Shown: one piece after another, positions 58,248 to 64,000 of the stretch | Layout of the letters: every line of letters begins with the position of its first letter | Numbering within the stretch: position 1 is the stretch's first letter | DNA from: Pseudomonas denitrificans (nom. rej.) | Lineage (GTDB): Bacteria; Pseudomonadota; Gammaproteobacteria; Pseudomonadales; Pseudomonadaceae | Assembly: GCF_008807415.1 (NCBI RefSeq) | Contig: NZ_CP043626.1 | Span: forward strand, 1,736,001 to 1,800,000 | Length of the DNA: 64,000 bases | Direction: 5' to 3' | Notes under the pieces: model-generated | Database searches by the model: none | What the model was told of the DNA's origin: nothing | Seen by the model: the letters and a program-made list of their open reading frames with translations, nothing else | Made by a program: the position numbers and the translations under genes

Positions 58248-58826
58248 TCAATCCGCGACCCGGATGCTCAGGGTGTTGGCAATGCGATTGCCGACCCCGG
58301 CGCTCTGGCTCATCTGGACGACACCCCGGCTGCCGGCAAAGGCCTGGTCGCTGGTGACGACCTGCCGGCTACCCGTGGTGGAGTCCTTCGAGCCTGAGTT
58401 CACTGGCAGCGCGACGTTCTGCTGGGAAAGCACGCTGTCATCGACGCTCTGCGGAATGGCGCTGACGCTGATCCGCATGGCGTTCACTTGCTGGTTGGCA
58501 GCCCCGGCAGCCTGGTTCACGCCCAGTGCGCCGTTGCCGTTGGTGAAGGCGTTGCCGGTGATGCTGGCGGACGCGGCCTGGTTGAGGTCGACGCTGGCGT
58601 TGACTGCCTGGCGGAACTGGGTGGTGGCCTGGGCATTGCTGCCGATGGCGATGGCGCGGCCGTTGGCCTGTTGCTGGGAGTCACCGGCGGCCTGGTTCAC
58701 GCTGGCGACGCCGCGGTAGTTGCGCACGGCGCTGTCGATGCTGGCGTTGTTGACCGTCGAAGGATCAGCGGCCAGGGCCGTGAAGCTGCAGAGCAGGAGT
58801 GGAAGAGCGAGCAGGCGGGCGTTCAT
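58248..58826 (-). CDS. fapB: FapB, nucleator amyloid subunit
   Basis: The 192-residue protein has a signal peptide (LLALPLLLCSFTALA) and three Asn/Gln-rich repeats containing SVNQAAGDSQQQANGRAI, GVNQAAGAANQQVNAMRI and QMSQSAGVGNRIANTLSI, shorter than in FapC and lacking CXXC. FapB is the proposed nucleator of FapC polymerisation. It starts 2 bp after the restored fapA stop. Confidence 0.94.
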   Translation of the reverse strand: MNARLLALPLLLCSFTALAADPSTVNNASIDSAVRNYRGVASVNQAAGDSQQQANGRAIAIGSNAQATTQFRQAVNASVDLNQAASASITGNAFTNGNGALGVNQAAGAANQQVNAMRISVSAIPQSVDDSVLSQQNVALPVNSGSKDSTTGSRQVVTSDQAFAGSRGVVQMSQSAGVGNRIANTLSIRVAD

Positions 58827-58827
58827 C

Positions 58828-59279
58828 TCAGCGGTCCCCCGTCAGCATGCGCAGGGGCGAGAGCCCCTGCTGGACGGTGCGGTTCACCGAGTTGGAGATG
58901 CCGGCGCCGCCGCCAGCCGCGCCAGCCCCAGGCCGTTGCCGTTGAGGGTCTGGTTGGCGCCGTTGTCCATGCCCACCAGTTGGCCGCCGGGCAGGATGTG
59001 CCGCTGCAGGCTGGAGCCGCTGGTGACGCCAGCGAAATCGCTGTCGCTCAGTTCGGCATTGCCGGTCTGGCGCACGATCTGGTCGGAGATGTTCGGGTTG
59101 ACGGTGATCGGGTTCGGGTCGGGAATGTCGGTCGGCCGGGTGGCAACGCGCGGTTGCACCTGGCGCTGCAGGACGATGGTGCCGTCGCCGGCTTGTGCGA
59201 GCGGACACAACGGGACGCTGGCCGCGCCGCAAGCGAGCGTGACGAGAATGCCGACTATCCGTGAGTCGATGGTCCCCAT
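58828..59279 (-). pseudogene. fapA: FapA, Fap periplasmic chaperone, frameshifted near its C-terminus
   Basis: FapA is the small periplasmic chaperone that controls Fap polymerisation. The first ~125 residues include a signal peptide (VGILVTLACGAASVPLCPLAQA) broken only by convention, NPNISDQIVRQTGNAELSDSD and NQTLNGNGLGLARLA; the frame then ends early in AAAPASPTR. One more G near 58914 (CTGGCGGCGG to CTGGCGGGCGG) restores GGAGISNSVNRTVQQGLSPLRM and a 150-residue protein, the usual FapA length. AAGGAA is 11 bases before the ATG, and a sigma-54 promoter lies upstream. Likely a sequencing deletion. Confidence 0.85.
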
Positions 59280-59330
59280 GATGGCGGTTCCTTCTTGGTG
59301 CGCTGAGCCCTAACCAGCGGTACCAAGGTG

Positions 59331-59350
59331 GAGCAGGGGCCGTGCCGCTT
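59331..59350 (-). promoter_or_regulatory. Sigma-54 promoter of the fap operon
   Basis: On minus the sequence CGGCACGGCCCCTGCT has the GG and GC dinucleotides exactly 10 bp apart and agrees with YTGGCACGN4TTGCW except at T-26 and T-15. It would start transcription about 40 bp before fapA. Confidence 0.7.
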
Positions 59351-59907
59351 TTAATCAGCTATTGAGAATCAATGACATGGCGTAAGGCCATGTGAGCCAT
59401 CACGGAGCGGATGTCTCGGCGCTGATACAGGACGTTCGTACGAAAGCCGCGCGCGGGCCCTAGCACGCGGCCCGTATCACGGGAGAGGCGGATTCTGTTG
59501 CGCGGCTGATACACAACTTTGGGTGGGAAGGCCCGAAGCAGGGCCCGTCAGCGTTTGCGGCGTGTCGAGTGTTTCGCGTCGTTAACAGAATCGGGTCGTT
59601 TGTAGACTTTCTGGTACTTGAGTACAGCAGGCTTTTCAATGAATTAGGCATTTTGCATGATGGCGCGAACCCGTCCGGATTGCGGTTGTCTGCATCTTCC
59701 TGGCGACGAAAGGCGGCTCATTCTTGCTGAAGTGCCAACGCTTCCTCTGCCCGCGCTGCGCAAGAGAAATTTTTGTGAATTTCGTAGCGATCTGCGGGCA
59801 ATGCATTAGCATGCCGACGCCGCTGCGGCGCTCACGCGCCAGGAGCAGGCAGCGGGATAAAACCATTAGAAACGTGCGAGCCAGCGTGCCTCGCGGGGGA
59901 CAGTAGT
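59351..59907. other. Intergenic region between fapA and uppP
   Basis: About 560 bp with no convincing gene. It has lower GC than its surroundings, probable binding sites for the sigma-54 activator upstream of fapA (two similar words, GGCGCTGATACAG at ~59418 and GCGGCTGATACAC at ~59503, about 85 bp apart), and must hold the uppP promoter on plus. Confidence 0.4.
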
Positions 59908-60738
59908 ATGGATCTGTGGAGCGCCTTTCAGGCCTTCATTCTTGGCGTGGTCGAGGGGCTTACCGAGTTCCTGCCGATCTCCAGTACCGGCCACCAGATC
60001 ATCGTGGCGGACCTCATCGGATTTGGCGGTGAGCGTGCCGAAGCCTTCAACATCATCATCCAGCTGGCCGCCATCCTGGCGGTGGTCTGGGAGTTCCGCC
60101 GCAAGATCCTCGAGATCGTCTGCGGCCTGCCCACCCAGCGCAAGGCGCAGCGCTTCACCATCAACCTGCTGATCGCCTTCTTCCCGGCGGTGATCCTGGG
60201 CGTGGCCTTCGCCGACTACATCCATCACTACCTGTTCAACCCGATCACCGTGGCCGTGGCCCTGGTGGTGGGCGGCGTAATCATGCTCTGGGCGGAGAAA
60301 CGCCAGCACGTGGTCCACGCCGAGACCGTTGACGACATGACCTGGAAGGAAGCCCTGAAGGTCGGCTGCTGCCAGTGCCTGGCGCTGATTCCGGGCACCT
60401 CGCGCTCCGGCGCCACCATCATCGGCGGCCTGCTGTTCGGCCTGTCGCGCAAGGCAGCTACCGAGTTCTCCTTCTTCCTGGCCATGCCGACCATGGTGGG
60501 GGCCGCGGTCTACTCCGGCTACAAGTACCGTGACATCTTCCAGCCCTCGGACCTGCCGGTCTTCGCCATCGGCTTCGTCACCTCCTTCATTTTCGCGATG
60601 ATCGCCGTGCGCGGCCTGCTCAAGTTCATCGCCAACCACAGCTATGCGGCCTTCGCCTGGTACCGTATCGTGTTCGGCCTGCTGATCCTGGCGACCTGGC
60701 AGTTCGCCCTGATCGACTGGAGCAGCGTCAAACCCTGA
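59908..60738 (+). CDS. uppP: Undecaprenyl-diphosphatase
   Basis: The 276-residue BacA/UppP inner-membrane enzyme recycles undecaprenyl phosphate for peptidoglycan synthesis. The two catalytic motifs are [14 protein letters not shown] (residues 16-29) and [13 protein letters not shown] (about 165-177), with eight hydrophobic helices. It confers low bacitracin resistance in many bacteria. A GGGGGAC lies before the ATG. The cold-shock/DUF1294 gene follows by 11-17 bp. Confidence 0.96.
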   Translation: MDLWSAFQAFILGVVEGLTEFLPISSTGHQIIVADLIGFGGERAEAFNIIIQLAAILAVVWEFRRKILEIVCGLPTQRKAQRFTINLLIAFFPAVILGVAFADYIHHYLFNPITVAVALVVGGVIMLWAEKRQHVVHAETVDDMTWKEALKVGCCQCLALIPGTSRSGATIIGGLLFGLSRKAATEFSFFLAMPTMVGAAVYSGYKYRDIFQPSDLPVFAIGFVTSFIFAMIAVRGLLKFIANHSYAAFAWYRIVFGLLILATWQFALIDWSSVKP

Positions 60739-60755
60739 TCCGATAGTGAGTGAAC

Positions 60756-61466
60756 GTGGAAAAGAACGGCACCATCAGCCGCTGGGACGATGACAAGGGC
60801 TTCGGCTTCATCCGCCCCCAGGCCGGCGGCAAGGAAGTCTTCCTGCACATCTCCGACTTCCGTGGCGACCGCCGCCCGGAAGCGGGTGATCAGGTCCGTT
60901 ACGTCGAAGGCACCGGCAAGGACGGCCGTCCCCGCGCCGATCATGCCCGCCTTGCCGGGCTGGCCATCGATACCCCGGCGATTCGCCGCAAGCCCGCCGC
61001 GACAGCCACCCGCGAGCGCGCTCGCAGTGGCCGTGAAGTCGCCTTCCCCAGTGCGCCAAAGCGCTCTCTGGGCAAGGCGCTGGCAGTCCTCGGCGTGCTG
61101 CTCGCGTTGCCCGTCATCGGCTCGGTGCTCTGGCTGAAGGAGGCCTACTTCGTCTGGTTCCTGCTGCTCTATCCGGTCTTCAGCGTCCTGGCCTTTTTCG
61201 CTTACTGGCGTGACAAGCGCAGCGCCGAGCGCAACGACTGGCGAACTCCCGAACAGAGCCTGCACCTGCTGGAGCTGCTCGGCGGCTGGCCGGGTGCTTT
61301 CCTTGCCCAGCAGGTGTTTCGCCACAAGACCCGCAAGCTGTCCTTCCAGCTGGTGTTCTGGGCCATCGTCGTGTTGCACCAGCTGTTCTGGATCGACTGG
61401 CTCAGTGGCGGCCGGCTGCTGAACTGGATCGGCGCACTCATCGGCCTGGGCGTCAATCCCGCGTAA
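60756..61466 (+). CDS. Cold-shock domain / DUF1294 membrane fusion protein
   Basis: The 236-residue protein has an N-terminal cold-shock OB fold with RNP-type GTISRWDDDKGFGFIRP and VFLHISDF (residues ~5-70), a basic linker, then four membrane segments and the DUF1294 signature AYWRDKRSAERNDWRTPEQS ... LHLLELLGGWPGAFLAQ. The function is unknown; nucleic-acid binding at the membrane is implied. Start may be this GTG or the GTG two codons earlier (60750). It is probably cotranscribed with uppP. Confidence 0.88.
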   Translation: MEKNGTISRWDDDKGFGFIRPQAGGKEVFLHISDFRGDRRPEAGDQVRYVEGTGKDGRPRADHARLAGLAIDTPAIRRKPAATATRERARSGREVAFPSAPKRSLGKALAVLGVLLALPVIGSVLWLKEAYFVWFLLLYPVFSVLAFFAYWRDKRSAERNDWRTPEQSLHLLELLGGWPGAFLAQQVFRHKTRKLSFQLVFWAIVVLHQLFWIDWLSGGRLLNWIGALIGLGVNPA

Positions 61467-61497
61467 TCGGCGATCCCATTCAGGGACTGGCCCGGCG

Positions 61498-62403
61498 TCA
61501 GACCGGCCAGTCGTCCTTCGAGAAACCTTCCTGCAGATAGTCGAGCAGCGCCCGCACCGCCGGAAGGATGCCTCGCCGGTGCGGATATACCGCCTGCAGG
61601 TAGGCCTCCGGCTCGCTCCAGGCGGGGAGCACGCGCACCAGCCGGCCATCCTCCAGTTCCTCGGTGCAGTAGTGCAGCGGCAGGAGCGTCACGCCCAGTC
61701 CCGCCAGCGCCACATTCTTGCGCAGGTTGAAGTCTTCCACCGCCAGACGCGCCTCCAGGGCCACTTCCTTCACCTCGCCCTGTGGGCCGGTCAGCTTCAT
61801 GTGCACGCGGCGATCGTTGTCGATGGCGCCAAGGACGGGCAGGGCGGACAGGTCCTCCGGCGCACGCAGCTTGACGCCCTTGAGCAGTGACGGTGCGGCC
61901 ACCAGCGCAGTCTTCGCCAGGCGCAGGCGCCGCGAGATCAGCGACAGGTCCTCATCCCCCGGTGCCCGCACGCGCAGTGCGACGTCGATGCTTTCATTGA
62001 GCAGGTCGACGCGGCGGTTGGTCAGCATCAGCTCGAGGTTCACCTGCGGATAGGCCGCGAGGAAGCCGGGCAGCATCTCGTTCAAAGAGGTTTCCGCCAG
62101 CGCCACCGGGCACGACAGGCGCACTCGCCCGCGCGGCTCCGCGCTCAATTGCGCCGCGACTTCATCCGCCATCTCGGCTTCCACCAGCATCGCCTGACAG
62201 TGCCGGTAATAGCGTTCGCCCAGGTCGGTCAGCGCGAGTTTGCGGGTCGTGCGCTGCAGCAGACGCACATCCAGGCGCGCTTCCAGTTCGGCTACACGCC
62301 GCGACAGGCGCGACTTCGGCAGACCCAGCAGGCGCCCGGCGGCCGCGAAGCCGCCGGCTTCCACCACCTTGGCGAAGTAGAAGAGGTCATTGAGGTCCTG
62401 CAT
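61498..62403 (-). CDS. LysR-family regulator
   Basis: The 301-residue LysR protein belongs to the CrgA/AaeR-like group: helix-turn-helix [25 protein letters not shown] split across residues 20-45, with [16 protein letters not shown] after it. It is divergent from azoR with 131 bp between, so it probably controls azoR. Effector unknown. Confidence 0.87.
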   Translation of the reverse strand: MQDLNDLFYFAKVVEAGGFAAAGRLLGLPKSRLSRRVAELEARLDVRLLQRTTRKLALTDLGERYYRHCQAMLVEAEMADEVAAQLSAEPRGRVRLSCPVALAETSLNEMLPGFLAAYPQVNLELMLTNRRVDLLNESIDVALRVRAPGDEDLSLISRRLRLAKTALVAAPSLLKGVKLRAPEDLSALPVLGAIDNDRRVHMKLTGPQGEVKEVALEARLAVEDFNLRKNVALAGLGVTLLPLHYCTEELEDGRLVRVLPAWSEPEAYLQAVYPHRRGILPAVRALLDYLQEGFSKDDWPV

Positions 62404-62534
62404 GGGATTGTCCTGCTGGTGAGACGAATCATTGCATTTTTGCCGACTTATCGAAGATTGGCTACATGCGTAGTCTTGCCTTCAACGACGAATTCCTCCG
62501 CCAACCCACTTGGCACCTTTCCTGGAGAACACAC

Positions 62535-63143
62535 ATGAAACTGCTGCACATCGACTCGAGCATCCTCGGCGACAACTCCACTTCCCGCCAACTGAGCGCC
62601 GAACTGGTTGCTGCCTGGGCCGCCGCTGAGCCGGGCGTCGAAGTCACCTACCGTGACCTGGCCGCCGACGCCATCAGCCACCTGTCCTCCGCCAGCCTGG
62701 TTGCCGCCGGCACCCCGGCCGAACTGCGCGACGCTGCCCAGAAGCATGAAGCCGCGCTGGGCGAGCAGAGCATCGAGGAATTCCTCGGCGCAGACGCCAT
62801 CGTCATCGGTGCACCGATGTACAACTTCTCCATCCCCAGCCAGCTGAAGGCCTGGATCGACCGTATCGCCGTCGCCGGCAAGACCTTCCGCTACACCGAG
62901 AACGGCCCGGAAGGCCTGGCAGGCGGCAAGAAAGTGATCATCGTCTCCACCGCAGGCGGCATCCACGCCGGCCAGCCGACTGGCATCGCCCACGAGAGCT
63001 ACCTGGAGCTGGTGCTGAACTTCCTCGGCATTACCGACATCGAGGTCGTTCGTGCTGAGGGCCTTGCCTACGGTGACGAGCCGCGCCGCAACGCCATCGC
63101 AGGCGCCCAGGCGAGCATCGCCAGCCAGTTCGCTGCCGCCTGA
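62535..63143 (+). CDS. azoR: FMN-dependent NADH:quinone/azo reductase
   Basis: The 202-residue flavodoxin-fold AzoR has the FMN phosphate loop [16 protein letters not shown] (residues 5-20), [18 protein letters not shown] (the FMN-ring and substrate loop, ~92-109) and STAGGIH. It reduces quinones and azo dyes, and protects against thiol stress. CTGGAGAAC lies before the ATG; the open frame upstream lacks support. It has a strong terminator. Confidence 0.93.
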   Translation: MKLLHIDSSILGDNSTSRQLSAELVAAWAAAEPGVEVTYRDLAADAISHLSSASLVAAGTPAELRDAAQKHEAALGEQSIEEFLGADAIVIGAPMYNFSIPSQLKAWIDRIAVAGKTFRYTENGPEGLAGGKKVIIVSTAGGIHAGQPTGIAHESYLELVLNFLGITDIEVVRAEGLAYGDEPRRNAIAGAQASIASQFAAA

Positions 63144-63160
63144 TCGCTGCCAGCAGAAGA

Positions 63161-63188
63161 AAAAGCCCCGCCGATGCGGGGCTTTTTT
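63161..63188 (+). terminator. Rho-independent terminator after azoR
   Basis: AAAAGCCCCG-CCGATG-CGGGGCTTTTTT, 17 bp after the stop; it would also act on the opposite strand. Confidence 0.93.
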
Positions 63189-63342
63189 GTGCCCGGTCGG
63201 TACCGCCTGTCTGCGGGCACGGAGCGAGTCCCACTGGCGCGTACTATGCAGAGGTTCCCTCCAGGCGGCGTCCGACGGCCTCTGTACTCACCAGCAAGCC
63301 TCATGGCGCCTGATCCGGAGACAAATCGGAGCGAACTGCACC

Positions 63343-64000
63343 ATGGCGAGGCGCGTGTTCTGGTTCCTGCTGCTCGTTACCTTCAGTACCGCGAGTTGGG
63401 CGGCACAGGGCTGGAACGTGGGTTTTCACCGCCTGCAGGTGAGCGACCCGCTGGACCAGCAGCCGATGAAGGCCATCGCCTTCTACCCCACGCGCGCGCC
63501 CGAACAGCCCCTGCACCTGGGTAATTTCATCCTCGACGTCGCCTACGAGGGGCAGACCGCCAACGGCCGCTTCCCGCTGCTGGTGATGTCCCACGGCAAC
63601 TACGGCACGCCGCTGGCCCACCGCGACCTGATCGTGGCGCTGGTGCGCAAGGGCTTCGTGGTGGTGACCTTGCTGCACCCCGGCGACAACCTGCATGACC
63701 ACAGCCGCCTGGGCGCCAAGAGCAACCTCTACGGGCGGCCGCTGCAGGTGTCGGAAACCCTCAGTGCCGCGCTGATCGACCCCAAGGTCGCGGCCATTGC
63801 CGATCCGCGCAAGGTCGGGGTGATCGGCTATTCCGCGGGCGGTGAAACGGCGCTGATCCTGGCCGGCGCCCAGCCGCGCCTGGAGCGGCTGATCAAGTAT
63901 TGCCAGGAGCGCCCGGACGACGCCGACGCCTGCAGCGAGAAGGGCGAGGTGCGTGCCGATCGCAACGACCTGGTGCCCATGGCCGATCCGCGCATCGGCG
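63343..64000 (+). CDS. Secreted alpha/beta hydrolase (dienelactone-hydrolase-like), cut by the window edge
   Basis: An open plus-strand frame runs from an ATG at 63343 to the end without a stop. It encodes a signal peptide (VFWFLLLVTFSTASWA) and an alpha/beta hydrolase with HG-N-Y oxyanion region LLVMSHGNYGTPLAHRD and nucleophile elbow GYSAGGET (Ser ~163). A nearby insert carries two Cys (LIKYCQERPDDADACSE). It is of the predicted dienelactone-hydrolase type with periplasmic location; the C-terminal His is beyond the edge. Confidence 0.8.
   Translation, partial: MARRVFWFLLLVTFSTASWAAQGWNVGFHRLQVSDPLDQQPMKAIAFYPTRAPEQPLHLGNFILDVAYEGQTANGRFPLLVMSHGNYGTPLAHRDLIVALVRKGFVVVTLLHPGDNLHDHSRLGAKSNLYGRPLQVSETLSAALIDPKVAAIADPRKVGVIGYSAGGETALILAGAQPRLERLIKYCQERPDDADACSEKGEVRADRNDLVPMADPRIG

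Noticed and set aside
59320..59336. CCACCTTGGTACCGC before fapA resembles the PQQ-region motif
   Set aside because: It lies downstream of the sigma-54 -12 element, near the probable transcription start, and only about half the motif is kept. It is likely chance.
59460..59651. Short minus-strand frame in the fapA-uppP gap
   Set aside because: No ribosome site, no hydrophobic or family pattern, and coding-unlike composition.

Overview
The window is about 66% GC, densely coded and clearly from a Pseudomonas chromosome. Its gene set (hmgA/fahA/hmgR, dhcR-dhcAB-atoB-atoE, nosP-nahK-erbR, the PQQ-associated ABC cluster, fapABCDEF, uppP, azoR) and order resemble, from memory, several P. aeruginosa PAO1 blocks. 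A complete phenylacetate (paa) catabolon, absent from PAO1 as far as I recall, points to a nutritionally versatile relative such as the nitroreducens/citronellolis/knackmussii type. That placement is inference; no rRNA or tRNA was seen.

Layout. 0.2-4.9 kb: a minus-strand amino-alcohol operon (ethanolamine-type permease, PLP phospho-lyase, APH-fold kinase) followed by an AraC regulator. 5.3-20.8 kb: the paa catabolon, with paaABCDE-paaZ, a DUF1428 gene and paaFGHIJ-paaK on minus, and paaY-paaX divergent on plus. 20.9-24.1 kb: feaR, a small cytochrome c and feaB, which make phenylacetate from phenylacetaldehyde. 24.4-27.9 kb: homogentisate genes hmgA-fahA with divergent hmgR and a 19-bp palindromic operator. 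28-33.3 kb: dhcR divergent from dhcA-dhcB-atoB and atoE (ketoacid/dehydrocarnitine CoA transfer, thiolase, uptake). 33.4-34.8 kb: a LysR regulator and a cysteine hydrolase.

35-49.8 kb is a PQQ/alcohol-oxidation neighbourhood: pqqF, a porin, a small membrane protein, nosP-nahK, an EamA exporter, response regulator erbR, a CXXCW protein, and a four-gene ABC/beta-propeller operon. A 17-bp motif lies the same distance before two of these units. A 52-residue membrane peptide ending in a C-X3-C tail is encoded divergently from the ABC operon. 49.8-52.5 kb: a divergent pair, a GNAT-C39 peptidase fusion and a RimK-like ATP-grasp ligase, possibly an undescribed peptide-tagging module. 52.7-59.3 kb: a sigma-54 activator and the fap functional-amyloid operon with a good sigma-54 promoter. 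59.9-64 kb: uppP, a cold-shock/DUF1294 fusion, LysR/azoR and a truncated alpha/beta hydrolase.

How it fits together: aromatic amines and amino acids drain through FeaB into phenylacetate and the paa route, or through homogentisate via HmgA/FahA. The acyl-CoA and acetoacetate products are handled by thiolases and CoA transferase. Alcohols are oxidised by PQQ enzymes encoded elsewhere but regulated from here.

A striking technical feature: four otherwise intact genes (paaY, hmgA, dhcA, fapA) each carry a frameshift repaired by adding one base, three of them in or next to a run of C or G. This looks more like consensus error in the assembly than real gene decay. Two families of palindromic intergenic repeats recur throughout.
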